The notes under the pieces: generated by a model
Seen by the model: the letters and a program-made list of their open reading frames with translations, nothing else
The model's database searches: none
What the model was told of the DNA's origin: nothing
Translations under genes and position numbers: made by a program
Source of the DNA: a bacterium
Lineage (GTDB): Bacteria; Krumholzibacteriota; Krumholzibacteriia; LZORAL124-64-63
Length of the DNA stretch: 32,565 nt
NCBI GenBank assembly: GCA_030654305.1
Contig: JAURXS010000329.1
Location: 1-32,565, forward strand
Direction of reading: 5' to 3'
Shown: positions 18,510 through 27,700 of the stretch, piece by piece
Position numbering within the stretch: position 1 is the first letter of the stretch
Layout: every line of letters begins with the position of its first letter

Positions 18510-19492
18510 AAGCCCTGATCCCTGCCGCCGGCACCGGCACGCGCCTGCGGCCGCACACGCACAACAAGCCCAAGGCCCTGCTGCCGGTCGCCGGCAAGCC
18601 GATCCTCGGCCACATCATCGACGACCTGCTGCAGGCCGGCGTCGACGAGGTCGTGCTGATCATCGGCTACTGCGGCGAAGCCGTGCGGGCCTGGGCCGCC
18701 GGCGCCTACCCCGGCCTGCCGGTGACCTGCGTCGAGCAGAGCGAGCGGCTGGGCCTGGGCCACGCCGTCTGGACCGCCCGCGACGCGATCGGCGACGAGC
18801 CCTTCTTCTGCATCCTGGGCGACACCATCGTCAAGACGGACTACCGGCGCCTGCTCGCCGACCCGCACAACTGCATCGCCGTGCGCGAGGTGGCGGACCC
18901 CCGGCGCTTCGGCGTGGTCGAGATGCGCGACGGCGAGGTGCTGCGCTTCGTGGAGAAGCCGGAGGTGCCGCCGAGCAACCTCGCCATCGTGGGCGCCTAC
19001 CTGCTGCGCGACGCGCCGAGCCTCTGGGCGGCGATGGACCGCATCGTGGCCGAGGACCGCCGCACCCGCGGCGAGTACCAGCTGACCGACGGCCTGCAGG
19101 CCATGCTCGCCGGCGGCTGCCGCTTCTCCGTGCAGACGGTCGGCGAGTGGTACGACTGCGGGAAGCGCGAGACCTGGCTGGAGACCAACCGCGCCCTGCT
19201 GGACGCGGATCCGGCGGCGACGGGCGCGTCGTCCGGCGTCGCGCCGCCCTGCCTGATCGCGCCCGGCGCGCGGGTGGTCCGCTCGCGCCTGGGCCCGCAC
19301 GTCGTGGTCGGGGCGGGAGCCCTGATCGAGGACTGCGACCTGACCGACACCATCGTCGGCGACGGCGCCGAGGTGCGCCGCTGCCGGCTGACCGGCAGCC
19401 TGATCGGCGAGCGCGCCCTCGTCACGGACGTCGACGGCAGCGTCAACGTCGGCGACGACAGCGAGGTCGCGGCCGATCGCCGCGTTCCCTGA
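18506..19492 (+). CDS. Sugar-phosphate nucleotidyltransferase with left-handed beta-helix
   Basis: This 328-residue enzyme has an N-terminal nucleotidyltransferase domain: [20 protein letters not shown] then [54 protein letters not shown] and [15 protein letters not shown]. The C-terminal part (about 250-328) has hexapeptide-like repeats of a beta-helix ([20 protein letters not shown]). It resembles glucose-1-phosphate thymidylyl- or uridylyltransferases (RmlA/GalU-like long forms), making an NDP-sugar for envelope glycans. The nucleotide and sugar cannot be fixed by eye. GTG at 18506 overlaps the isomerase stop. It is the last gene of the run before metK. Confidence 0.88.
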   Translation: MKALIPAAGTGTRLRPHTHNKPKALLPVAGKPILGHIIDDLLQAGVDEVVLIIGYCGEAVRAWAAGAYPGLPVTCVEQSERLGLGHAVWTARDAIGDEPFFCILGDTIVKTDYRRLLADPHNCIAVREVADPRRFGVVEMRDGEVLRFVEKPEVPPSNLAIVGAYLLRDAPSLWAAMDRIVAEDRRTRGEYQLTDGLQAMLAGGCRFSVQTVGEWYDCGKRETWLETNRALLDADPAATGASSGVAPPCLIAPGARVVRSRLGPHVVVGAGALIEDCDLTDTIVGDGAEVRRCRLTGSLIGERALVTDVDGSVNVGDDSEVAADRRVP

Positions 19493-19521
19493 ACACCATC
19501 ACGAGCTGGAGGAGTCCGCGC

Positions 19522-20661
19522 ATGTCCCAGCGTCACCTGTTCACCAGCGAGTCGGTCACCGAGGGCCACCCCGACAAGGTCGCGGACCAGATCAGCGACA
19601 GCGTCCTGGACGCGATCCTCGCGGTCGACCCCAACGGGCGCGTGGCCTGCGAGACGCTGGTCACCACCGGCCTCGCGATGATCGCGGGCGAGATCACGAC
19701 CCAGACCTGGGTCGACATCCCGCGCATCGCGCGCCGGACCATCCGCGACATCGGCTACACGTCCGCCGCCTACGGCTTCGACCACGAGACCTGCGCGGTG
19801 GTCACCTCCATCGACGAGCAGTCGCGGGACATCGCCCAGGGCGTCGACCCCGGCGGCGCCGGCGACCAGGGGCTGATGTTCGGCTACGCCTGTCGCGAGA
19901 CCGACGTGCTGATGCCCCTGCCCATCACCCTGGCCCACCGGCTGACCCGCCGCCTGGCCGCGGTGCGCAAGAACGGCACGCTGCCCTGGGTGCGCCCCGA
20001 CGGCAAGAGCCAGGTCACCGTGGAGTACGAGGGCGATCGTCCCGTGAAGGTCCACACGGTCGTCGTCTCCACCCAGCACGACCCCGGCGTCACCGACCTG
20101 CGCGAGCGGATCATCGCCGAGGTGATCGCGCCGGAACTGGCGGCGCTGGACCTCGACACCGACGGCGTCATCCACCACGTCAACCCGACCGGCAGCTTCG
20201 TGGTCGGCGGCCCGCAGGGCGACTGCGGCCTGACCGGCCGCAAGATCATCGTCGACACCTACGGCGGCAGCGCGCCCCACGGCGGCGGCGCCTTCTCCGG
20301 CAAGGACCCGACCAAGGTCGACCGCTCGGCCTGCTACGCCGCGCGCTGGGCCGCCAAGAACGTGGTCGCGGCCACCCTGGCGGAGCGCTGCCAGATCCAG
20401 GTCGCCTACGCGATCGGCGTGGCCGAACCCGTCTCGGTGATGGTCACCACCTTCGGCACCGGGCGCGTGCCCGACGACCGGCTGGCCGCCGCCGTGAGCA
20501 AGGTCTTCGACCTCACGCCGCGGGGCATCATCGAGGCGCTGGACCTGCGGCGGCCGATCTACCGGCCGACCGCGGCCTACGGGCACTTCGGGCGGGACGA
20601 GGCGGGCTTCACCTGGGAGCGCGCGAACCGGATCGCGGAGCTGCAGCGCGCGGTCGGATGA
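19522..20661 (+). CDS. metK: S-adenosylmethionine synthetase
   Basis: The 379-residue protein makes S-adenosylmethionine from methionine and ATP. Diagnostic motifs are [19 protein letters not shown] (His16), [12 protein letters not shown], and [17 protein letters not shown]. The length is standard. GGAGGAG lies eight bases upstream of the ATG. It is 29 bases from the preceding gene, too little for a SAM riboswitch, so it is probably read through from upstream or has an internal promoter. The stop lies in the first of three 12-nt repeats that give three in-frame TGA codons. Confidence 0.98.
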   Translation: MSQRHLFTSESVTEGHPDKVADQISDSVLDAILAVDPNGRVACETLVTTGLAMIAGEITTQTWVDIPRIARRTIRDIGYTSAAYGFDHETCAVVTSIDEQSRDIAQGVDPGGAGDQGLMFGYACRETDVLMPLPITLAHRLTRRLAAVRKNGTLPWVRPDGKSQVTVEYEGDRPVKVHTVVVSTQHDPGVTDLRERIIAEVIAPELAALDLDTDGVIHHVNPTGSFVVGGPQGDCGLTGRKIIVDTYGGSAPHGGGAFSGKDPTKVDRSACYAARWAAKNVVAATLAERCQIQVAYAIGVAEPVSVMVTTFGTGRVPDDRLAAAVSKVFDLTPRGIIEALDLRRPIYRPTAAYGHFGRDEAGFTWERANRIAELQRAVG

Positions 20662-20688
20662 ACCGTCGGTTGAGTCGTCGGCTGACGA
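20653..20688 (+). repeat. 12-nt tandem repeat with three in-frame metK stops
   Basis: Units start at 20653, 20665 and 20677, each GTCGGnTGA plus three variable bases. Since the period is four codons, the TGA codons at 20659, 20671 and 20683 are all in the metK frame. The repeat lies just before the terminator at 20695. Confidence 0.75.
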
Positions 20689-20694
20689 GTGAAC

Positions 20695-20724
20695 GAAGGC
20701 GGAGCCCCGCTGGGCTCCGCCTTC
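20695..20724. terminator. Bidirectional terminator between metK and the lamin-tail lipoprotein
   Basis: GAAGGCGGAGCCC (20695-20707) and GGGCTCCGCCTTC (20712-20724) form a perfect 13-bp stem with loop CGCT. It lies between two convergent genes, 33 bases after the metK stop and 36 before the stop of the minus-strand gene. The plus-strand tail has only a short T run (CTCGTTTCG). Confidence 0.8.
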
Positions 20725-20760
20725 CTCGTTTCGTACCTGGCCGTTTCAGGGAACGCCGCG

Positions 20761-21921
20761 TCAGGGAGTTCCGGGCGCCAGCACCTCGACCATGACGGTG
20801 TCGTGGCGCGTCACGCTCATGTAGGTGTCGAAGACCGTGACCACCACCGGGCACAGCCCCGCGTCCTGGACCGTGAACATGTGGGAGGACTCCCGCTCCC
20901 CGTAGGTCGATTCCAGGATGCTGCCGGACCGCCACAGGAAGTCGAACCGATCGAACTGGCCGAGGGCCGGGTCGAAGCCGCAGACCTCGGCGGTCGCGGA
21001 GAAGTACGCCCTGCCGTCGGTGCAGGCGTCGGGGTAGTGGCCGAACGAGACGTTGGTGGCGGAGTTGCGGACCGGCTTCACGTCGACGAGGCGGCGGCTG
21101 GCGTCGTAGAGGTAGACGTCGGCGACGAAGTCGGCGGGGGCGCCCGTCCAGCCCAGCAGCAGGTTGAAGTTGGCCTGCGTGGTGCCGGTGCTCTGCCCGC
21201 GCCCGTTCAGCCAGACACGGTAGTAGCCGTGGGCCGGGATCGACACGGTCGAGGCGAAGAGGAACTTGTCCCGGTCGTAGGGGTCGTTGGTCAGGGACCA
21301 GTTGCCGATGTTCACCGCGGCGCCGGTGGGGTTGTGCAGCTCCAGCACCGGTTCGAAACGGTTCTGGTTCTCCGGGTTCGGGAGCACCGCGTTGAAGGCG
21401 AGGATCTCGTTGATGATCGGCTGGCTGCGGAAGTTCCCGCCGCCGGAGCCGCCGTTGGTGGCGCCGATGGTGTGCGTCGGGAAGTAGGCCAGGCTCGCGG
21501 TGACCGTCGTGTCGGGCGAGGACCGGACGAGCAGCGAGTCGGCGCGGATCTCGACCGAGACGAAGGACGACTTGCTGTCCCCGTCGTCGTCGGTGACCGT
21601 CACCGCGACTTCGTAGGTGCCGGGCTCCGCGAACACGTGGTGGGTGGTCGAGCCGTGCCCGGTCGCGCCGTCCTGGAAGTTCCAGAGGATGTCGAGATTG
21701 GTGTTGGCGCCGGTCGGATCGGGCCCGGGATCGCCGCCGGAGACGAAGGCGACGAACTGGACGTCCGCGGGCGCGATGCCGCAGTCGACGTTCGCCTGGA
21801 CCCGGGTGATGACCGGGGCGAGGTCGTCCTTCTCGCCGCAGCCGGACAGCAGCGCGAGCGCGGTGGCGGCGATCATCGCGGCCAGCAATGGGCGGCCGGG
21901 CAGGTATTGGCAATTGCGCAT
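20761..21921 (-). CDS. Lipoprotein with PKD and lamin-tail domains
   Basis: This 386-residue protein has a lipoprotein signal peptide ending LALLSGC (Cys28), so it is probably anchored in the outer membrane. Residues about 35-125 form a PKD-like beta-sandwich (LDILWNFQDGATGHGSTTHH, VFAEPGTYEVAVTVTDDDGD). About 155-285 is a lamin-tail domain (PIINEILAFNAV, FEPVLELHNPTGAAVNIGNW, WSLTNDP, IPAHGYYRVW). A second PKD-like part ends the chain (HMFTVQDAGLCPVVVTVFDT). I start at 21921 because it gives the signal peptide; an upstream ATG at 21951 adds ten polar residues. The function is unknown; these domains usually act in surface binding. It converges with metK. Confidence 0.88.
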   Translation of the reverse strand: MRNCQYLPGRPLLAAMIAATALALLSGCGEKDDLAPVITRVQANVDCGIAPADVQFVAFVSGGDPGPDPTGANTNLDILWNFQDGATGHGSTTHHVFAEPGTYEVAVTVTDDDGDSKSSFVSVEIRADSLLVRSSPDTTVTASLAYFPTHTIGATNGGSGGGNFRSQPIINEILAFNAVLPNPENQNRFEPVLELHNPTGAAVNIGNWSLTNDPYDRDKFLFASTVSIPAHGYYRVWLNGRGQSTGTTQANFNLLLGWTGAPADFVADVYLYDASRRLVDVKPVRNSATNVSFGHYPDACTDGRAYFSATAEVCGFDPALGQFDRFDFLWRSGSILESTYGERESSHMFTVQDAGLCPVVVTVFDTYMSVTRHDTVMVEVLAPGTP

Positions 21922-22000
21922 GAGGCTGGCTCCGTCGTCACGGTGGGGCACCGCGCACCCCCGCCCGACACGGCGGGGCGGCGGCGCAGAACGTCATCAA

Positions 22001-22027
22001 CGTATAAAGTTAGGCCCGGGCGGGCAA
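22001..22027 (-). promoter_or_regulatory. Weak promoter candidate upstream of the lamin-tail lipoprotein
   Basis: On the minus strand TTGCCC (22027-22022) could be a -35 box and TATACG (22006-22001) a -10, but the spacer is only 15 bases. It is the only AT-rich patch in the 152-base gap between lptG and the lipoprotein gene. The rest of the gap holds only the 14-nt duplication at the lptG end. Confidence 0.28.
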
Positions 22028-22052
22028 GGAGTCCAGCGAAAAGCCCCCGGAA

Positions 22053-22080
22053 CGCCCGGTCACCGGCGCCCGGTCACCGG
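22053..22080. repeat. Perfect 14-bp tandem duplication at the lptG stop
   Basis: CGCCCGGTCACCGG occurs at 22053-22066 and again, identical, at 22067-22080. The lptG stop (TCA on the plus strand, 22074-22076) lies in the copy nearer to the gene. The period of 14 is not a codon multiple, so the second copy is not an in-frame backup stop. Confidence 0.85.
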
Positions 22081-23147
22081 CGCACTCGCAGCCACGCCAC
22101 GATCGCGACCCCGGCGTAGGCCAGGTTGCCGGCCCAGGCCGCCAGGAAGGGGGGGAGCGTGCCGTTGTGGCCCAGCGACCGTCCGAAGTTGATGGCCAGG
22201 TAGTACCCGAAGCTGATGGCGATCGTCCAGCCGAACCCCGAGGCGACCGTCGTCTTGCGGGGGCTCGAGGCCAGCAGGATGCCCAGCACCACCACGATCA
22301 GGTGCACCACCGGGAAGGACAGCTTGAACTGCAGGTCGACGCTGTGCGCCGTGGCGTCGCCGCCGCTGCGCCGGATCATGGCGATGTAGCGCCGCAGCTG
22401 CCGGGCGTTCATCGCCTCGGGCTTCAGCCGGTCGTCGAGGAAGGTGCGCGGCGTGATGCCGTCCAGGCCCGAGGCGTATTCGGCGAAGCGGATGAGGCTG
22501 TCGCCGCGGGCGGTGAAGACGCGGCGGGTCCCGTCCGCGAGCACCCACTGGCTGCCGTCCCAGTCGGCGCTGGCGGCGTCGATCCGCTCCAGGACGCGGG
22601 CTCCCGCGACCGTATGGACGCGGAACTCGCGGATCTGCTGGCGCTCGGGGGAGAAGCTGCGGACGTAGTAGAGGCGCCCGTCCGTGCCGTTGAAGGCGGC
22701 GTCGTTGGTCGGGCGCACGCGGTCGGGGTTGCCGTGGATCTCGACCTCCCAGATGCGCGCGACCCGGGCGTTGGTGCGGGGCAGGACGAACTCGCCCCAG
22801 ACCAGCGAGAGCAGGCAGGCGAGCAGGGCCAGGACCAGCAGGGGGCGGGTCGTCTGCAGCAGCGAGCGGCCGGCGGCGAACATGGCGCTCAGCTCGTTGT
22901 AGCGGGCCATGTCCCCGACGGTGAACAGCGTGGCCATGAGCATGCCGATGGGCAGGACCGTGTCGAGGATCCAGGGGATCTTGTTCAGGTAGTAGCGGGC
23001 GATCATCGACGCCGTGGCGTGGTTGTCGACGAAGTTGTCGAGGTGGCCGAAGAGGTCGACCAGGGAGAACAGGACGATCGCGCCGACCAGGGTGAAGCCC
23101 AGGATGCGCAGGAAGCCGGCGACGACGCTGCGGTGGACGAGTTGCAT
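22074..23147 (-). CDS. lptG: LPS export permease LptG
   Basis: The 357-residue permease pairs with LptF around LptB2 to extract LPS. It has three N-terminal membrane helices (ILGFTLVGAIVLFSLVDLFG; DTVLPIGMLMATLFTVGDMA; PLLVLALLACLLSLVWGEFV), a periplasmic beta-jellyroll domain (about 110-260; GRLYYVRSFSPERQQIREFR), then three C-terminal helices (FPVVHLIVVVLGILLA; GFGWTIAISFGYYLAINFG; LAYAGVAIVAWL). RYNELSAMFAAGRS is the coupling-helix region. The start overlaps the lptF stop (ATGA). It is about the family length. A 14-bp duplication covers its stop. Confidence 0.92.
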   Translation of the reverse strand: MQLVHRSVVAGFLRILGFTLVGAIVLFSLVDLFGHLDNFVDNHATASMIARYYLNKIPWILDTVLPIGMLMATLFTVGDMARYNELSAMFAAGRSLLQTTRPLLVLALLACLLSLVWGEFVLPRTNARVARIWEVEIHGNPDRVRPTNDAAFNGTDGRLYYVRSFSPERQQIREFRVHTVAGARVLERIDAASADWDGSQWVLADGTRRVFTARGDSLIRFAEYASGLDGITPRTFLDDRLKPEAMNARQLRRYIAMIRRSGGDATAHSVDLQFKLSFPVVHLIVVVLGILLASSPRKTTVASGFGWTIAISFGYYLAINFGRSLGHNGTLPPFLAAWAGNLAYAGVAIVAWLRVRR

Positions 23148-24514
23148 CACGGTCTCCGCGTCCGTCGGCCCCAGGCGTTCTCGCGCGCGGCGTGCACGAG
23201 CAGGGGGATCCCGATCGCCGTCAGCACCCCGTCGGCCGCCCACATCGCCAGGGCCGGGTCGAGCCGCCCGCGGTCGGCCATCTTCTCGCCGCCGATCAGG
23301 AACAGGTAGTAGAAGAGGTAGAACGCCAGCGCCAGGGTCAGCGAGACGCCCCGCCCGGAGCGCGACGCCGTGACGGCCATGGGCAGCCCGATCAGCACGA
23401 AGACCACGCAGGCGGCGGGGATGGCCAGCTTCTTGTGGAACTCGACGAGGAAGGTGTTCTCGCGGGCCTGCTTGGAGCGCAGCACGCTCAGCTGGAACTC
23501 CGAGGCGCGGCGCACGCGCTGCACCTCCTGGCGGGTGGCGCGCAGCATCTCGAGCCGCCGGCCGCGGGTGTCGGCCGGGCCGCCGGACGGGGCTTCGGTC
23601 AGGCCCCCGCGCGCCGGCGCGTCCAGCAGCAGCCACTGCCGCTCCGCCGCCCCGCCGGCCAGCTCCCGCTGCCCCGCCATGGTCTCCTCGCGGTCGCGTC
23701 GCGCCTCGGCGGCGGCCCCGAGCAGGGCGGTGAAGTCCATCTCGCGGTCGCCGCGGCTGGTGCGGCCGGAGTCCTCGAGGTCCCGCTCGACGTCCGCGAG
23801 CTGCAGGTCGTGCCGGCGGAAGCGCGTGATGGTGTACTGGGAGAGGTCGCGGTCTTCCGGCAGGTCGTGGATCTCGCCGTCGTACAGCTCGATCCGCATC
23901 GCGTTGCGGTCGTGCAGGGGCACGATCAGGCCGCGCGCGGCGGTGGTCATCGTCGGGGAGGTGTCGCCGGGCCCGCTGCGCTCCAGCAGGACGATGTCCA
24001 GGATCTCGTTTGTCTTCTCGTTCTTTTCCTTGACGTAGATGGTGGTGAGGTCGTTGAGGTCCGTGAACATCTGCTCGCGGATCTCCATCATCGGTCTTTT
24101 GTGTTTGATGTCGTACAGGAGGTTGGCTAGCCTGTGGTTCGACTCCGGGAAGACGTAGTGGTTGTAGGCGGTCAGGCCGGCCGCCACCAGCGCGGCGCCG
24201 AACAGCAGGGGCCGCAGGATGGCGTAGAGCCCCACGCCGCTCGCCTTCATGGCCGTGATCTCGTGGTCCGTGGCGAGCTGGCCGATACCCATCAGGACCC
24301 CGATCAGGACCGCCATGGGCACGGATAATGCAAACGTGTAACCCAGGCTCAACAGAAGCACTTCCGTGGCCACCACGAACGGCACGCCCTTGGTGACGAA
24401 CAGATCGACGTAGCGGTACAGGTTGTCGATGATCAGCACGAAGGTGATCACGAAGAAGCCGAACACGAAGGGTCCGGCGGTGGCGCGCAGCAGATGCCGT
24501 TGGAGCAGGATCAT
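23147..24514 (-). CDS. lptF: LPS export permease LptF, with a polar insert
   Basis: This 455-residue permease has the LptF/LptG (YjgP/YjgQ) layout: FVFGFFVITFVLIIDNLYRY, LGYTFALSVPMAVLIGVLMG with ATDHEITAMKASG (coupling helix), and ILRPLLFGAALVAAGLTAY, then a periplasmic domain, then C-terminal helices from KKLAIPAACVVFVLIGLPMA. It is about 90 residues longer than typical LptF. The extra part (about 235-345) is rich in Arg, Glu and Ala, lacks hydrophobic runs, and may form a coiled coil before TM4. Co-transcribed with lptG. Divergent from sprA across a 220-base gap. The ribosome site is weak: AGGAG lies about 17 bases away. Confidence 0.9.
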   Translation of the reverse strand: MILLQRHLLRATAGPFVFGFFVITFVLIIDNLYRYVDLFVTKGVPFVVATEVLLLSLGYTFALSVPMAVLIGVLMGIGQLATDHEITAMKASGVGLYAILRPLLFGAALVAAGLTAYNHYVFPESNHRLANLLYDIKHKRPMMEIREQMFTDLNDLTTIYVKEKNEKTNEILDIVLLERSGPGDTSPTMTTAARGLIVPLHDRNAMRIELYDGEIHDLPEDRDLSQYTITRFRRHDLQLADVERDLEDSGRTSRGDREMDFTALLGAAAEARRDREETMAGQRELAGGAAERQWLLLDAPARGGLTEAPSGGPADTRGRRLEMLRATRQEVQRVRRASEFQLSVLRSKQARENTFLVEFHKKLAIPAACVVFVLIGLPMAVTASRSGRGVSLTLALAFYLFYYLFLIGGEKMADRGRLDPALAMWAADGVLTAIGIPLLVHAARENAWGRRTRRP

Positions 24515-24595
24515 GGTGGTCGCCGCGGCCGCTCCTGTCGCCTGAAGGGGGCGGCCTGACTCCTTTCGAGGACGATCGAGGGCGCCTGGTTCGTA

Positions 24596-24628
24596 CCGGG
24601 AACCCGCAGTGTAGCCACTGGTTCCCGG
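24596..24628. promoter_or_regulatory. Bulged inverted repeat in the lptF-sprA divergent region
   Basis: CCGGGAAC (24596-24603) pairs with GTTCCCGG (24621-24628), and inside them CAGTG (24607-24611) pairs with CACTG (24616-24620) around loop TAGC, leaving a CCG bulge. This gives 13 base pairs in 33 bases. The 220-base gap (24515-24734) must hold promoters for both genes, but no strong boxes were found. The dyad may be a regulator site or an RNA hairpin in a leader. Confidence 0.45.
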
Positions 24629-24734
24629 CAGGACAACGATTCTTCGAGGCGGGATCCTCCGGCTCGGTCATCATCTCACCGGTTCCCCGCCGACGGGGGC
24701 GGGCCGCGCGTGGCGGCCCGGCGGGAGGCTCAGG

Positions 24735-27700
24735 TTGTTCGGTGTGCGGGGATGCGACCGGAGGCTGGGCCGGGGCAGGCGGTCGCCGCCGTCCCGGCCC
24801 GCGCTCGTCCGTGCCGCGCCGCTCTTCCTGATCGCGTGGCTCGCGCTGCTGGGCGCCGCGGGCGGGGCCGCCGCCGGCGACCTGATCCTCTGGGGCCTCG
24901 ACCCGCTGCTGCGTTCCACCGACGATCCCCGCCTGCTGGGCGAGGACCGGCTCGTCCTGCGCGAACGGATGCTGGCGCTGGGGTTCGACCCCGTCGGGAC
25001 GGATTCGCTGTCGCGTTTCGACCGCCGCCTGCGGTACCTCTCCGACGCCGCGGCGGGCGCCGACTGGAAGCGCCGCGTCACGGTGACCGAGTCGTCCGGC
25101 CCCCTGGGCATCGAGACCGTCTTCAGCTACCCCGAGTACTTCCTGCTGACGCAATCCCCCCGCGAGCTGCCCGGCGGCTTCGTCTACTACCCGCCCCGGG
25201 ACACCGACGCGCCCGAGGTGGAGCTGTTCATCGACGACCAGGCCGCGGCCCGTGAGCGGCGGCTGGCCGTGCGCAACCGGGTCGCGCTCGCCAGGGACCT
25301 CGACCTGCGCGGCGGCGCCGGCGGCGCCGGGACGCAGACCGGGCTGATCAACCTGACGATCCCGATCAAGCTGCCGCGGACCCTCGAGAAGATCATCGGC
25401 CGCGGCGAGAAGACCAACATCCGCATCTCGGGCCGCGAGCACATCTCCATCGCCGGCGAGTCGACGCTGAGCAACCACTTCGTCCAGAGCGAGCGGCGCC
25501 GCAGCCAGAGCCTGTTCCCGTCCCTGGACATGGAGCAGCAGCTGCAGATCAACCTCTCGGGGCAGATCGGCGAGAAGATCAAGCTCGAGGTGGACCACAA
25601 CAGCGAGGGGCTCGGGCCGGAGGCGACCAAGATCCGCCTGACCTTCGAGGGCACCGAGGACGAGATCATCCAGACGATCGAGACCGGCGACGTGGGGCTC
25701 ACCCTGCCGGGTAGCCAGCTGCTCGGCTACAGCTCCAACGCGTCGGGCCTGTTCGGCCTCAAGGTGACCGGCCAGTTCGGCCCCGCCGACTTCACGGTGC
25801 TCGCCACCAAGCAGAAGGCCGAGAGCGCCGGCCGCACCTTCAACTCCAGCGGCGGCTCCCAGACCGAGCACGTCATCTACGCCTACCAGTACCTGAACAA
25901 CCGCTTCTTCCGCCTCGACCTGCCGCCGAACGACATCGTGGCCCACCGGCGCCCCGATGTGCCGGGACGCGACCGGCAGCAGGAGAGCATCGACCTGGGT
26001 TCGGTGCAGGTGTTCCTGTCGGTCACCGGCCGGCAGCAGGACGGCGACATCCGCAACATCGTGGCGGTGACCGACACCACCGGGCTCTGGTCGGCCGAGA
26101 CCGTGGGCGCGGCGCTGCCGGGCGGCCACTACGGCGAGCTGTGGCGGCCGGTGAACTTCGAGATCATCCGCGACCAGAACGACGAACTGGTCGCGATCGA
26201 CCTGCTGCGCGAGTACGGCTTCTACGACGTGCTGGCGGTCATCTACGAGGTGATCCTGCCGGACGGCACCCGGCGGCGCGTCGGCGACAAGCCGGGCGTC
26301 GACGAGACGAACCGCGTGGAGTACCAGGGCGAGCTCTACTACCGCATGAAGATGCTGAAGCCCCAGAACCCGGAGCCCTACACCTGGCAGTACGTGCTGC
26401 GCAACATCTACCCCCTGGGCGGCAGCAACATCGACGCCGCCAGCTTCGACCTGCGTCTCGAGACCACGCTGCAGACCAACTACCCCGAGCAGGACCTGGA
26501 CAACACGGGCGCCGGCAGCGGGCTGAAGTGGATCCGCATCTTCGGGCTCGACCGCACGACCCCGCAGAACGTCGCCGGCCACGACGACCGGGTCGACGCG
26601 CACGACCCCTACCTCTTCGACCTCACCCGCGGCCTGCTGAAGTTCCCGCTCGACTTCCCGGAGCCGTTCAACGCCGCGCCGGAGGTCTACGAGGCCTTCG
26701 CCGACTCCTCGGTGTACGACCCGCAGACGACGCTGCTGGACACCATCCCCCAGATCTACAGCACCGCCATCACCCCGCAGCAGATGACCCAGTACACCCA
26801 GTACCGCTTCGTGGCCACGCACGCCGCCGCCTCCAGCACCTTCAACCTCGGCGCCTCGAACATCGAGGAGGGCTCCGAGACCGTGACGCTCGACGGCCGC
26901 ACGCTGGTGCGGGACACCGACTACGTCATCGACTACTCCTTCGGCGAGGTCACGCTCAAGGGCGAGGCCGCCGCCAACATGACGGCGGACTCCCGCATCG
27001 CCGTGAACTACCAGTTCGCCCCCTTCGTGGGCGGCGGCAACAGCAGCCTCATGGGCTTCAACCTGGGGATGGACGTCGGGCGCGACGGCCGCTTCGCCAC
27101 CACCTGGCTCTACGAGAGCAACGCGGTGGTGGGCCACAAGGCGAAGCTGGGCGAGGAGCCCAGCCGCACGCTCGTGGGCAACCTCAACGGCCAGGTCACC
27201 GTGCGGCCCGGGGTGCTGACCGGGTTCGCGAACCTGCTGAGCCGGCACGACTCCGACCGCGAGAGCAACGTGCGGCTGACCGGCGAGCTGGCCCTGAGCG
27301 TCCCCAACCCCAACACCTTCAACGAGGTCTACGTCGAGGACTACGAGGGGGTCGACTCCTCGGACCTGCTGCCCGTCAACCGCCTGGCCTGGAGCGCCGC
27401 CTCGGTCCCGGCGCACGGCACGGGCCTGTCCGTGCCGCCGGGCGACCCGCGCGCCTACCTGGTCGGCCGCGAGTTCACGCCGCAGGGGCGCCTCGACACC
27501 CGCTGGTTCCTGCCGCGCGAGATCACCCAGCGCCGCTACCTGAACCCGGAGCTGCGCGAGCAGGAGGCGCGCGAGTCGCAGCAGGTGCTCCAGATCCACC
27601 TGTCGAACGGCGGCGAGGCGTGGACGCCGGAGAGCTGGGGCGGCATCACGCACGGGCTCGGCCGCAACGGCGTCGACCTGACCAAGGCCCAGTTCCTCGA

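Noticed and set aside
18506-19492. Mannose-1-phosphate guanylyltransferase (ManC) as the name of the nucleotidyltransferase
   Set aside because: The motifs fit the broad RmlA/GalU-like group as well, and no residue seen by eye fixes the nucleotide or sugar, so a general name is used.
19493-19521. SAM riboswitch before metK
   Set aside because: Only 29 bases separate metK from the upstream gene, too short for any known SAM riboswitch aptamer.
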